NCBI RefSeq assembly: GCF_000239775.1
Contig: NZ_CAFI01000420.1
Span: 28,235 to 92,234, forward strand
Direction: 5' to 3'
DNA: 64,000 nucleotides
DNA from: Bradyrhizobium sp. ORS 375
Lineage (GTDB): Bacteria > Pseudomonadota > Alphaproteobacteria > Rhizobiales > Xanthobacteraceae
Of the stretch, positions 1 to 8,811 are shown piece after piece. Under the pieces are notes generated by a model. That model saw only the letters and a program-made list of their open reading frames with translations, ran no database searches and was not told the origin of the DNA. Within the stretch, counting starts at the first letter, position 1. Each line of letters begins with the position of its first letter. A program made the translations under genes and the position numbers.

Positions 1-315
1 GTAGAAGCTGATCAGGATCAGAACGGCATAATACGCCGGAAAGATTCGAAGCGCGCGCCTGCGCCAGAAGGACAGCAGCTCCGAAAGTCGGCTGGACCGA
101 CCCGCTTCGATCCGTTGCTGCGCGGCATGAAGCTGCCCGATGATGAGATAGCCGCTGAGCAGAAAGAACAGCCAAACCCCATAGAAGCCCATCCGTGAGT
201 CGGTGCCGTACTCGGTCTTGTGCATCACGAGCACGAGTGCCACGGCGATGGCGCGCAAGCCATCCAGGCCGCGGATGCGATGCTTGGCGTCAGGCATGGT
301 CGCGGTCCCCATCAT
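1..315 (-). CDS. Acyltransferase family 3 (OafA-like), partial
   Basis: This is the N-terminal 105 codons of an integral-membrane O-acyltransferase; the rest lies beyond the left edge. The translation begins MMGTATMPDAKHRIRGLDGL and continues with RAIAVALVLVMHK and YGVWLFFLLSGYLI, the usual opening of acyltransferase-3 proteins: an RxxGLDGLRAxA motif, a first membrane segment with a histidine, then FFxLSGYL. These enzymes transfer acetyl or other acyl groups to sugars of surface polysaccharides, so decoration of the exopolysaccharide made by the neighbouring genes is the likely role (inference). Its ATG overlaps the TGA of the upstream glycosyltransferase by ATGA, implying translational coupling. 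A second ATG follows immediately. The acyl donor and target cannot be read from this part. Confidence 0.85.
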   Translation of the reverse strand, partial: MMGTATMPDAKHRIRGLDGLRAIAVALVLVMHKTEYGTDSRMGFYGVWLFFLLSGYLIIGQLHAAQQRIEAGRSSRLSELLSFWRRRALRIFPAYYAVLILISFY

Positions 316-1460
316 GTCGCGCGCCTGACGGTTGAAAGCGGCTGCCAGGTCTGGAAGCGATCGCCACGCAGTGATCGCCAGACGCCGACGCCGGGTCCAA
401 GGAGACCGAGAAACATCGATCGCAGCTGCGCGACTAGGCGACTATTTCCGAACGCGATATAGGCCGAGAGCGCCATGGCCGCGAACAGGAGCGCCATGAA
501 GTATTGGATCGGGACGGCGAGGAACATCGCCCAGGCGAAGAACGTCGCGAACAGGCCCAGATTGTAGATCGTGAGCCATTTCAACAGGCGGTGCGACACA
601 TAGCCATAGAGGATCGCGTTGGACGAGGTCACGGCTGGCCAGATCAGGCGATGGACATTGAAGGCCTGACAGGCGATGCGGATCTTGCGTCTGAATTCCT
701 CGCGGTTGTCCGATGCCGTGCGTTCGAATGCCAGCGCCTGTGGCTCGCGCACCACGCGATAGCCGGCCAGCAGGATCCGCATGCTGATATAGAAATCGTC
801 GATGATATCTGGTGGAACCGGCTGATGAAGTGCGCGACGGATCGCGAACAGCGAACCATCGGCGCCGATGATGCCGATCGTGTCGCTTTCGAGCTGCTTG
901 ATGCCTTCTTCGATCCGCCAGTACAGGCTTCCAGCCGATGCCGCCGCTGTTTCGGAACCGTTGGTGTAGAGCAGGTGTCCGCAGACGCAGCCGATGCGAG
1001 CGTCCCTGAAACGCGCGCCAATCCTCACGAGCGCGAGATGGTCGATCTCGACATTGGCGTCCGTGAACACCAGGAGGTCGGCAGTCGTCCGACCGACGAG
1101 TTCGTTCAGCCCGTGCGACTTTCCATGCCGCTCCGTTCCGACCACGAGCGTGATCTGATCACGATAGGTCGACAGAAGGTCGGCGGTGCGATCGGTCGCG
1201 GCATCGACATAGATCAGGATCTGGCACTCTGCCACGGTCGACTTCAGCTCGAGAAGATTGGCAATTTTCCGGACGATGATCGCTTCCTCGTTGAAGGCTG
1301 ACATGCAGATCGCGAAGCTGGGCTCCCGGGCAGAGGAAGGCATGTCGCGCGCAGGGCCGCGCAGATATCGGACCAGCCGCAGGCTGAGCGGATAGGTCAC
1401 GAATGGGTGCTGCGCAAGCACGAGAAACAGCAGTGAAAGCGCCAAGGCCGTGAGGATCAT
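312..1460 (-). CDS. Membrane-anchored family 2 glycosyltransferase
   Basis: This is a processive-type GT2 that would add a sugar from a nucleotide-sugar donor to a lipid-linked oligosaccharide on the inner face of the cytoplasmic membrane. A hydrophobic N-terminal segment precedes the GT-A domain, which opens with FAICMSAFNEE. The acidic motifs VFTDANVEI and DDFYISMRIL and a terminal CQAFNVHR resembling the QxxRW box are visible. The C-terminal part carries two or three membrane segments (YNLGLFATFFAWAMFLAV region). I prefer the ATG at 1460 over a TTG at 1475 because the hydrophobic segment starts there; neither has a strong ribosome site. The stop overlaps the acyltransferase start. Donor and acceptor specificity are unknown. 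Confidence 0.88.
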   Translation of the reverse strand: MILTALALSLLFLVLAQHPFVTYPLSLRLVRYLRGPARDMPSSAREPSFAICMSAFNEEAIIVRKIANLLELKSTVAECQILIYVDAATDRTADLLSTYRDQITLVVGTERHGKSHGLNELVGRTTADLLVFTDANVEIDHLALVRIGARFRDARIGCVCGHLLYTNGSETAAASAGSLYWRIEEGIKQLESDTIGIIGADGSLFAIRRALHQPVPPDIIDDFYISMRILLAGYRVVREPQALAFERTASDNREEFRRKIRIACQAFNVHRLIWPAVTSSNAILYGYVSHRLLKWLTIYNLGLFATFFAWAMFLAVPIQYFMALLFAAMALSAYIAFGNSRLVAQLRSMFLGLLGPGVGVWRSLRGDRFQTWQPLSTVRRAT

Positions 1461-1580
1461 CGAGGTTCCATCCAACTAACAATTGCGGATCGGGGTCATC
1501 TCAGATAGGCAAGGAACCGCGCCATGGATCGTCCATAGCACTGGTGACTGATCGCTTCGGTCGAGCCCCGGAGAAGGCCA

Positions 1581-1859
1581 ATGTTGTTCTTGCTCGCCGT
1601 ATTCGCGGTTGTCAGCGGTGCAGCCTTGTCCAGGCTGTCATATGCGGCGCTCGTGGCGGCAGGCGCCGTCAGCTTGATGCTGTGGGCTGCGCTTCTGGCT
1701 TTTGGCGGATGGAGCGCCGGCGCTGTCATTGGATTTTGTGCGCTCGGCCTCGCGCTGCAGCAGGCGGCGTACCTCGCGACTCTAAAGTGCGATTGGACGG
1801 GCGCGGATCGGAAGTCTGTCCCGACCTCAACGGGTCCCCGTCCTGACCGACCGTGCTGA
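1581..1859 (+). CDS. Small three-helix membrane protein, ExoX/SyrA-like
   Basis: This is a 92-residue protein with about three hydrophobic helices (starting MLFLLAVFAVVSGAALSRLS) and a short polar tail. A good ribosome site (GGAGAAGG, 1571-1578) stands just before the ATG. It is transcribed opposite to its glycosyltransferase neighbours. Small membrane proteins of this kind (ExoX, PsiA/PssI, SyrA) modulate the ExoY-type priming transferase in rhizobia, and an exoY-type gene lies about 1 kb away. Size, topology and location fit that role, but I see no diagnostic residue motif, so the functional assignment is inference. It could instead be an unrelated small membrane protein. Confidence 0.55.
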   Translation: MLFLLAVFAVVSGAALSRLSYAALVAAGAVSLMLWAALLAFGGWSAGAVIGFCALGLALQQAAYLATLKCDWTGADRKSVPTSTGPRPDRPC

Positions 1860-1878
1860 ACCGATGTGAGGGCGGCGG

Positions 1879-2817
1879 TCATTTCCAGACCTGTCCGCCG
1901 CACGCTCGGATGTAGCTGATCGCCCCGTCTCCGATCGGCGATCGGCGGCCACGGTTTTGATGGACCCAGCCGACGAACTGCCAGAGCGAGCGGGCCACAT
2001 TGATCCGGCCCTTGTTGAGGATGAAGACATAGAGCGAGAAGCCGAGCAGATTGATCGGAAGATAGGCCAAGGGCATGTATTTCCATGAGATGATCATCTT
2101 GTTGGTCAGACGCATCTCTTCGACCGTGCGGGTCGGAAGCCGGCCGCCGGGATCGTTGTATTCGTCGATCCAGATGTCCGGCTGGTAGATGATCTCGAAG
2201 CCGGCCTCGATGACGCGATAAGCGTAATCGATTTCCTCCAGGCCATAGAAGTAGTCGTCCGACATGCGGCCGATCGCGGCGAAGGCGTCGCGGCGCATGG
2301 CAAAGCCATTACCCTGGAAACGGAATGTCTTGAATGGACGGTCCTGGGGCAGGCTCTTGTCGGTGTGCGGAAACGCTTCGCGCGGTGTCCGTCCTGTCTT
2401 GGCGTCGATGTGCCGGGCGGTCACGATCGCGGCGTCCGGATGATCCGCGAAACTCTGCCGATATCGCGACAGCGCGTCCGGCGGATTGAGCAGGGCATCG
2501 TCGTCCACGAAAACGATGAAGCGCCCGGTCGCGACCGCAGCGCCGTCATTGCGCGCGGACACGCCCTTATTGATGCCAAGCTTCAAGTATTGATGGTGTG
2601 TAAATGAGGCGAGCATCGGTGAACGATCGACCTCGTCGGGATTATTATCCACAAGGATATATTCGACATCCGTGCGGCCAGCTGCGACCTGCGCGAGTTG
2701 GCGAATGGAGCGCTGCAAAATGTTGTCACGCTTATACGTGACGGTGACGATCGAGAATTCGAGCGGCTCTGCCTCGTGTTGGATCGCGGTACGATCGATG
2801 TGCGATAAATCGCCCAT
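1879..2817 (-). CDS. Family 2 glycosyltransferase (soluble GT-A type)
   Basis: This 312-residue glycosyltransferase has a GT2 domain from about residue 19, with the opening FSIVTVTYKRDNILQRSIRQ, the NDGAAVATGRFIVFVDDD stretch that holds the DXD metal/nucleotide motif, and GLEEIDYAYRVIEAG, the ED-type catalytic-base region. A weak hydrophobic patch near the C-terminus (MPLAYLPINLLGFSLYVFIL) suggests peripheral or single-span membrane attachment. It probably adds one sugar during assembly of the exopolysaccharide repeat unit. It lies directly downstream of the exoY-type gene on the same strand with a 51-base gap, so the two are probably co-transcribed. Linkage and donor cannot be predicted. Confidence 0.88.
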   Translation of the reverse strand: MGDLSHIDRTAIQHEAEPLEFSIVTVTYKRDNILQRSIRQLAQVAAGRTDVEYILVDNNPDEVDRSPMLASFTHHQYLKLGINKGVSARNDGAAVATGRFIVFVDDDALLNPPDALSRYRQSFADHPDAAIVTARHIDAKTGRTPREAFPHTDKSLPQDRPFKTFRFQGNGFAMRRDAFAAIGRMSDDYFYGLEEIDYAYRVIEAGFEIIYQPDIWIDEYNDPGGRLPTRTVEEMRLTNKMIISWKYMPLAYLPINLLGFSLYVFILNKGRINVARSLWQFVGWVHQNRGRRSPIGDGAISYIRACGGQVWK

Positions 2818-2868
2818 GCAAAGAAGCCTTATCCGGTAAAAAACGGAACTTCAGACGCAAATACTGCG

Positions 2869-3573
2869 CTAGCAGCTTCCCTCGCGCCGCACGACGACGA
2901 CGACGGTCTTGCAAATGATCCAGCAGTCGCGCATGACCGACCATTCGCGCGCGTAGGCGTGATCGAGCGCAACGCGCTGTTCGTAGGCGCAGTTACTGCG
3001 GCCGCTCACCTGCCAGAGGCCAGTAATGCCCGGGCGGCACGAGCGGTACGAGCCGAACACCTCTCCATAGCGCTCGATTTCGGCAGCGACGATTGGCCGT
3101 GGTCCCACGATGCTCATCGATCCCGCGAGCACGTTGATCAGTTGCGGCAGCTCATCGAGGCTTGACGACCGAAGCACGCGGCCGAGCGGCGTGACCCGCG
3201 GGTCATGGCGCAATTTGCGCTCGGCCTCCCATTCGGCCCGCGCCTCGGGAAACTCGGCAAAGTGCCTGGCCAGGACCTCGTCGCCATTGCTGACCATGGT
3301 CTTGAACTTCAAACAACGGAACGATCTGCCACGGAAGCCGATACGCTCGTGACCGAAGATCGGACTGTCTCCGGTGCTCAGCCTGATGAACGCCGCGACC
3401 ATGATCAGGAGAGGCGTCAGGATCAGCAGAGCGGATACCGCAATCAGGATGTCCATGAGGCGTTTGAAGTCGCCTCCGGTCGGGAACTCGGCATTGCTGC
3501 CGACGGTACTGTCGAGCAGGGCAGGTACGAATGAAGTATGCGGTGCGCTCACGGCGGTATGATCGGGACCCAT
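2869..3573 (-). CDS. exoY: Exopolysaccharide priming sugar-1-phosphate transferase (ExoY-type)
   Basis: This 234-residue enzyme starts repeat-unit synthesis by moving a sugar-1-phosphate (galactose or glucose) from UDP-sugar to undecaprenyl phosphate at the inner membrane. Visible family signatures are FKRLMDILIAVSALLILTP (N-terminal re-entrant helix), CLKFKTM, LRSSSLDELPQLINVLAG, MSIVGPRP and RPGITGLWQVSGR. It has only the catalytic domain, like ExoY of Sinorhizobium, without the four-helix N-terminus of WbaP/WcaJ. The C-terminus is short and basic (VVVVVRREGSC). It is the first gene of the leftward unit and faces the polymerase-like gene at 3847 across a 273-base divergent intergenic region likely to hold both promoters. 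Sugar identity (Gal or Glc) is not readable. Confidence 0.92.
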   Translation of the reverse strand: MGPDHTAVSAPHTSFVPALLDSTVGSNAEFPTGGDFKRLMDILIAVSALLILTPLLIMVAAFIRLSTGDSPIFGHERIGFRGRSFRCLKFKTMVSNGDEVLARHFAEFPEARAEWEAERKLRHDPRVTPLGRVLRSSSLDELPQLINVLAGSMSIVGPRPIVAAEIERYGEVFGSYRSCRPGITGLWQVSGRSNCAYEQRVALDHAYAREWSVMRDCWIICKTVVVVVRREGSC

Positions 3574-3846
3574 TCATCAACTCCAAATTGGTGCATCGCG
3601 TGGAGCCGTTGGCGTTGTCCCCGAAACGCCTGTGTTCCCCTGGTGTTGTCGACCCACGTCACGCGCTGCAATGCGAAGGCATCGTAGTCGGTCCGGTCCT
3701 CGATCCCTTAGCCAAAGTTAATTCGGTTTGGACAATCCTAGTGAAGGTCGCGCCATTCGCACCCCGCGTAAGCTGCTCTTTCAGAGGTCGGCTCCAGTGA
3801 GCCGGCACCGACGGGCGCACGATGATTGCGCCGGGGATAGACCACT

Positions 3847-5157
3847 ATGCATGGCAGTCTTGCTGCGGTTTCAGCGGATCAGGTCAAATTATCGCCCCTT
3901 GCAGACGAGCGGCGCACGGTCGACCTGCTCGCGCTCGAGTTCGCGGTGATCGTCTTGACGCAGAAGATCGCGGTCCCGCTCGGAAGCGGGGACAGCCAGG
4001 TCGCAGTGGCACTGCTCATCCATTGGGCGACGCTGGCGGGATTGGTCGTCGCGGGACGAGCCCGAATTGATCCGATGCGGCTGCTGCTGTTCTGTATCGT
4101 ATCGATCACTGCGCTCGCGGCTCAAATCGGAAGGATGACGGACAGCTACTCGATGCCATCCTTGGCGTTGATGCTGATCACGTTGTCGCTGCTGGTGGTC
4201 GTGGTGCCGTTGCACCGCGTAAGCTACCTGAGGCTGCTGAAGTACTTTGCGTCCCTCACCGCCTTGGTCGGTGCGGTCGTGCTGCTCGACTGGCTGACCC
4301 AGTTCGTGGGTCTTGGTATGCCCAATCTCGAGGACGTCATCCCCGAGCCCTACAGATACCTGGAATATGTCTACGTCCAACCGCTGCGATGGGATTCGCC
4401 CTGGTTGAAGCCCAACGGTCTGTTCTTTCTCGAGGCGTCGCACGCGTCCCAATTCCTTGCGATGGGGCTGGTGGTGGAACTCGCCTTTTTCAGGCGGCCA
4501 TGGCGGATCGCGCTGAATGCTGCTGCGCTCGTCCTGACGTTCGGTGGAACCGGGCTGATCATCGTGGCTGTGGCACTTCCATTTCTGATCAGAGAGGTGC
4601 CGCCCGGCCGGCTCATCACGCTGGCTGTGCTCGCGGCGATCGCGCTTGTGACAGCAGATGCCATGGGGCTTCTGTCTGCCTTCACCGACCGTGCAGTGGA
4701 GTTCGATCAATCCAATTCAAGCGCGTACAACCGCTTCATCATGCCGGTGGAACGGTTCCTCGCCTTTCTGCACGACGAGCCGACGCGTTTGTTCGCGGGG
4801 AGCGGAGCCGGCACGATGCCGAAGGCGGTGAACAATCTGGCGCAGCTGACGTTCGGCCTGACTTGGCCACCTTACGTCAAGATGGCGGTCGAGTACGGGC
4901 TGCTCGCGTTCATCTGCTGGATCGGCTTCATCGTCTACGCCATGTTCGGAGGAGGCGCGCCGTTCATCGTGTGCTGGATTGCTTTCGTGCAGTACCAGTT
5001 TTTGAACGGCTCGTTGAATGTTCCCGTTCACACCGTCTACTGTTGGCTTCTGGCCGCCGGCTATCTCATCTCCGCTGACCGCGGCGGCAGGAGGCTTCCT
5101 GTTCTGTCGCAATCGCCGTCGTCGCCAACCATCGCTGGTGAGGCGATCTCGAGGTGA
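3847..5157 (+). CDS. ExoQ/Wzy-like O-antigen polymerase-ligase family membrane protein
   Basis: This 436-residue polytopic inner-membrane protein has roughly ten hydrophobic segments. A large periplasmic loop in the middle contains WDSPWLKPNGLFFLEASHAS followed by a membrane run ending in FGGTGLIIVAVALPF, the arrangement of O-antigen polymerase/ligase proteins (Wzy, ExoQ, WaaL). In an EPS locus it probably polymerises repeat units on the periplasmic side. The ATG at 3847 has GGGGA about nine bases upstream. It reads divergently from exoY and is followed by a convergent aldo/keto reductase. Sequence in this superfamily drifts fast, so a ligase function cannot be excluded. Confidence 0.78.
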   Translation: MHGSLAAVSADQVKLSPLADERRTVDLLALEFAVIVLTQKIAVPLGSGDSQVAVALLIHWATLAGLVVAGRARIDPMRLLLFCIVSITALAAQIGRMTDSYSMPSLALMLITLSLLVVVVPLHRVSYLRLLKYFASLTALVGAVVLLDWLTQFVGLGMPNLEDVIPEPYRYLEYVYVQPLRWDSPWLKPNGLFFLEASHASQFLAMGLVVELAFFRRPWRIALNAAALVLTFGGTGLIIVAVALPFLIREVPPGRLITLAVLAAIALVTADAMGLLSAFTDRAVEFDQSNSSAYNRFIMPVERFLAFLHDEPTRLFAGSGAGTMPKAVNNLAQLTFGLTWPPYVKMAVEYGLLAFICWIGFIVYAMFGGGAPFIVCWIAFVQYQFLNGSLNVPVHTVYCWLLAAGYLISADRGGRRLPVLSQSPSSPTIAGEAISR

Positions 5158-5168
5158 GGCGTGGTCGC

Positions 5169-6002
5169 TCATTGAACTGCGCGCGCAAGCTCCGTCAGGT
5201 GAGCGGGCCGGCTGGTGCCGGCGACCACGCAAGCGATGTCGCCCGGCTGCAGCACCTCCGATACCGCGTCCGCGGGTGCCAGAGTCGGTCGCAGCGCGAT
5301 GGCCTCGCGAGCGATGATGCCGATCCGTCGGCTCGTGATCTGCTGCCAGAGTTCGGCCCTTCGGCAGGTGTCGATGAGATCGACGGGCAGTTCGAGCAGC
5401 GAAAGCCCGTCGAACGCCAGCGCCGCTGTCAGGCTCGCGATGTCATCGCACGACACGCCGTAATATCGGATCTTTCCGTCGCGGCGGAACCGCTGCAGCT
5501 GCTGTTCGAGATTGGCGGCGGCGAGCTGATCGGACGACGGGCTGTGGAGGAGCAGCGCGTCGAGGGTCTCTATCTGCAATCGACGCAGCGAGCCGTGCAG
5601 GGCTGTCTCGAGATAAGCTGGATCAAAATTGGCGCGCATGTTGTCGCCACGGCGTGCCGAGACGGTGCGCCGCGCGCCAGCCGATTGCGCGATCAGCGAG
5701 CGCAGCATCGGCTTGAGGGGGCGCAGGGCGCGCATCTTCAGCGAGAAGCGCTTGCCGATCTTAGAGATGATGAACGGCCGCTGACCGCTGCGCTTGAGCA
5801 GCCTGCCCAGCGTAAGTTCGCTGTCCCCTTGACCATAGACGTCGGCGGTATCGAATACGTTGATGCCGAGTTCGAGCGCGAGCTCGACGGTCCGGTGGAT
5901 CTGTTGCGAAGGCGTCGCGTTTCCGAGCGAGCCGATGCGGCTGCACCCGAGCCCGAGCACGGACAGCCGCTCTTGCTCCGGGCCGAAATAGCTGAACCGC
6001 AT
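5169..6002 (-). CDS. Aldo/keto reductase
   Basis: This 277-residue NAD(P)H-dependent TIM-barrel oxidoreductase shows the family tetrad in order: Asp in INVFDTADVYG with Tyr just after, Lys in FIISKIGK, and His in DALLLHSPSSDQL. It would reduce a carbonyl group on a sugar or other small substrate in the cytoplasm. An excellent ribosome site (AAAGGAG) precedes the ATG at 6002. It diverges from the GMC oxidoreductase and converges on the polymerase gene. Being inside an EPS locus, a role in making or trimming a modified sugar is possible, but no substrate is indicated. Confidence 0.85.
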   Translation of the reverse strand: MRFSYFGPEQERLSVLGLGCSRIGSLGNATPSQQIHRTVELALELGINVFDTADVYGQGDSELTLGRLLKRSGQRPFIISKIGKRFSLKMRALRPLKPMLRSLIAQSAGARRTVSARRGDNMRANFDPAYLETALHGSLRRLQIETLDALLLHSPSSDQLAAANLEQQLQRFRRDGKIRYYGVSCDDIASLTAALAFDGLSLLELPVDLIDTCRRAELWQQITSRRIGIIAREAIALRPTLAPADAVSEVLQPGDIACVVAGTSRPAHLTELARAVQ

Positions 6003-6090
6003 GCGTTCTCCTTTACGAGATCTATCGAGCCAACCATAGGTGCGCGTGTCGCCACTGCCTTAACTCATGTTGTCAAAGGACGTCTCGGCA

Positions 6091-7788
6091 ATGATCGTCG
6101 ATAGTTCAATCCTCAGTCGCCACGATCAATCCTTTGATCTGATCGTGATCGGCGGCGGCGCGGCTGGTCTGACCCTGGCCCAGGCGGTCGGCAGCAAGGG
6201 CTTGCGTGTGCTATTGCTCGAAGCTGGAGGACCGCGCGAGACGCGCGAAGGACGCGCGGCGCTGTCAGGCGAGCTGGCGGCGCCCGCGGTTCATCCGGCG
6301 CTGGATCTCTATCGGACGCGGGCTCTGGGCGGAACGAGCCGACTCTGGGGAGGGCGATGCATCCCGCTCGACCGCATCGACTTCGATCGCCGGGACTGGA
6401 TCGGCAAGTCGGGTTGGCCTGTAGGCTATGAGGAGATTGCGGCCTATTATCCAGCAGCAATGACCGCGGCCGAAGCCGGCGCGAACGAGTTCGATCCTGC
6501 CAGCGTGTTCGCCGGTTCACGATCCGAACTGGCCGCCGGGCTCGACGGTGACCTGGTCAGGACGACGATCGAACGCTTCAGCCGGCCGACGGATTTCTGG
6601 CGGAGGTTCGGCATCGAGCTCGCATCGTCCAACCGGATCTATGTGCTGCCCCATACCAGATTGCTTTCCATTCGGCTGACTTCGAATGGCTCGGTCGTCG
6701 AGAAGCTTGTTGTGGCCGATAGAGCCGGCCGCCAATTCCTTGTCCGCGCGTCCACCTATGTTCTCGCGCTCGGCGGCCTGGAGGCGACGCGCGTGCTGCT
6801 GGCGTCGCGCGACGTCAAGCCGGGCGGGATCGGTAATGATTTCGATCAGCTCGGTCGCTATTACATGAGCCACTTTTGCGCCAATGGCGGAACGTTGGAC
6901 ATGTCGTCATCACCGGCCGCGCTCGCGTTCGACTATCAGCGGGACAGTGAGGGAATCTATCTTCGGCGGCGACTTTGGCTGACCGAGACGTCTCAGCGGC
7001 TGTTCCGCTTGCCGAACATCACCTTCCGAACGCACCTGCCGGATCCAGGCGATCCCGCGCACCGCAATGCGATTCTCTCCGCGATGTTCCTGTCGAAGTC
7101 GTTCGTGCAGAAGGAATATGCGGCCAAGTTCAGCGAAGGCATGATCACGCGGGTCGACTATCTCAGGCACGCCAGGAACATTGCCGTGCAGCCCGCGGCG
7201 CTGTCGCGGTTTGCCGCGATGTGGCTGAGGCGGCGCATCCTGACGCGACGCAAGCTACCGTCCGTGGTGCTGGCGTCGGCGGATCATCGCTACCCGCTCG
7301 AATTTCATGCCGAGCAACTGCCCAACTCGGATAGCCGGGTCACGCTGTCTGAGCGTCGCGACGCCGACGATGTTCCCCGTCTCAAGGTGGACTGGCGGGT
7401 GCTCGATGCGGATGTCGAGGGGATCGTCCGCGCGCACCGCCTGTTGAAACGCGAGGTCGAGCGCACCGGAATCGGCCATCTGTCGGTCGATGAAGCGGCG
7501 CTGTCGTCGTGCATCCGCGACCGCAGCATTGTCGGGGGGCATCACATCGGGACGACGCGGATGTCCGTTACGCCGCAGCATGGCGTCGTCGATCCCGATT
7601 GTCGCGTGCACGGCGTCGACAATCTGTTCATCGCGTCAAGTTCTGTGATGCCTACCTCAGGGCAGGCGAACCCGACATTGACGATCCTCGCCCTTGCCTT
7701 GCGGCTGGCCGACCACCTGCACATGCGCAGCCGGTCGACCGCTGCAGGGTCGGTGGACACGAGCCGCCGAGCGGCTGCGCTACGCTAG
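6091..7788 (+). CDS. GMC-family FAD-dependent oxidoreductase
   Basis: This flavoprotein of about 565 residues oxidises an alcohol or sugar. The N-terminal dinucleotide fold is clear (DLIVIGGGAAGLTLAQAVG then RVLLLEAG), followed by GGTSRLWGGRCIPLD as in glucose-methanol-choline enzymes. The C-terminal domain has VGGHHIGTTRM with the active-site histidine region and FIASSSVMPTSGQANPTLTI. I chose the ATG at 6091, which has AAGGA upstream, over 6067, which has none. No secretion signal is visible, so it is probably cytoplasmic. Such genes recur in rhizobial and sphingomonad EPS loci; the substrate here is unknown. Confidence 0.87.
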   Translation: MIVDSSILSRHDQSFDLIVIGGGAAGLTLAQAVGSKGLRVLLLEAGGPRETREGRAALSGELAAPAVHPALDLYRTRALGGTSRLWGGRCIPLDRIDFDRRDWIGKSGWPVGYEEIAAYYPAAMTAAEAGANEFDPASVFAGSRSELAAGLDGDLVRTTIERFSRPTDFWRRFGIELASSNRIYVLPHTRLLSIRLTSNGSVVEKLVVADRAGRQFLVRASTYVLALGGLEATRVLLASRDVKPGGIGNDFDQLGRYYMSHFCANGGTLDMSSSPAALAFDYQRDSEGIYLRRRLWLTETSQRLFRLPNITFRTHLPDPGDPAHRNAILSAMFLSKSFVQKEYAAKFSEGMITRVDYLRHARNIAVQPAALSRFAAMWLRRRILTRRKLPSVVLASADHRYPLEFHAEQLPNSDSRVTLSERRDADDVPRLKVDWRVLDADVEGIVRAHRLLKREVERTGIGHLSVDEAALSSCIRDRSIVGGHHIGTTRMSVTPQHGVVDPDCRVHGVDNLFIASSSVMPTSGQANPTLTILALALRLADHLHMRSRSTAAGSVDTSRRAAALR

Positions 7789-7799
7789 CATGGGCGCGA

Positions 7800-8783
7800 T
7801 CAGGGGCGCGCCGCGGCGTCTGGCCCGAATTGCTTGACGAACTCGGCTGCGGCGCGCGGAAACTGCCCATTGGACAGCATCGTGTTGAACTCAGGTGACG
7901 GATTGTCCCAGTAGCTTTGATACAGCGGTTTGTTGGCGGCAAACCAGCTCGCCATGCCGCGGATGAACACCGGGTTGTCGGCGCCGCCCGTGCCGTGCGG
8001 ATTCCTTCCCGTGCCCCATTCGGAAAATGCGATCTGTTTGCGGTGCTGCGCGGCGAACGTCTTCTGCCACTCGAGCCCGAACGGCTGATAGACATATTTG
8101 GTCCAGCGAGATGTCGGGTCGCGGTCGAGCGGCGTCCAGGACTCGTCGTAGACGTCCATTCCGATGACATCGACGACATCGTCGCCTGGATAGGCCTCGG
8201 TGGGATCCATCTGGTGCCGGCCGTGGTTCGGACACCATTCGAAGCTGAATCGTTGTGACGGGGTTTCCCGCATCAGGCCCACGATCCGACGGAAATACGT
8301 GACGAATGCCGCGGGGTCTTTCGCAGCCGACCAGGGCTGCCAGTCACCGTTGAACTCCCACCCGATCCGGATCGTGGCGTCATCTCGTCCATGTGCGACC
8401 AGGGTCCGTGCGACGCGCCGGAACGTCTCGTCATACTTGCCTGCGGCCCCCTCCGCCAACGTCGCCGAGCGGTCGCGCGTCAGCATGGGCACGGACAGCG
8501 TCAGCTTGACCGGCACCCCGTCCCAGCAGCCGATCACCCAGTCGATGCTGGACTCGAGATCGGCCCAGGTCCGCTGATCGAGCGCGTCCACCGTCCGCTC
8601 GACCTTGCGGCCGGCGAACTGCTCGAAACCTGGAAGCCGCTTGGCGCCGTCACAGCCGGCGCCGACGTAGGCGCCGAACTCCGTGGCCTCGGCGGAAGGC
8701 GCCGCCACTGTGCCAAACAAGGCAAAGAGTGCAAGTCCGAGACAGAAGCCGTGACGCTTCGTCGTCGATAGGAAAAGGATCAT
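7800..8783 (-). CDS. Secreted GH26-like glycoside hydrolase
   Basis: This is a probable endo-acting glycanase of about 327 residues. From the ATG at 8783 it has a signal peptide (basic n-region, GLALFALFGTVAAP core, cleavage near ASAEA). A TTG at 8834 would add 17 residues and overlap the upstream gene. The TIM-barrel has IRIGWEFNGDWQPW, matching the acid/base glutamate strand of family GH26, and IAFSEWGTG, matching the nucleophile strand. GH26 enzymes cut beta-mannans and related glycans; within an EPS operon the natural role is more likely trimming or releasing the organism's own polymer. It directly follows the wza-like export gene, so the two are probably co-transcribed. Confidence 0.75.
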   Translation of the reverse strand: MILFLSTTKRHGFCLGLALFALFGTVAAPSAEATEFGAYVGAGCDGAKRLPGFEQFAGRKVERTVDALDQRTWADLESSIDWVIGCWDGVPVKLTLSVPMLTRDRSATLAEGAAGKYDETFRRVARTLVAHGRDDATIRIGWEFNGDWQPWSAAKDPAAFVTYFRRIVGLMRETPSQRFSFEWCPNHGRHQMDPTEAYPGDDVVDVIGMDVYDESWTPLDRDPTSRWTKYVYQPFGLEWQKTFAAQHRKQIAFSEWGTGRNPHGTGGADNPVFIRGMASWFAANKPLYQSYWDNPSPEFNTMLSNGQFPRAAAEFVKQFGPDAAARP

Positions 8784-8811
8784 CAGGACGGAAGACTTTC
8801 TGACGGAGGCA

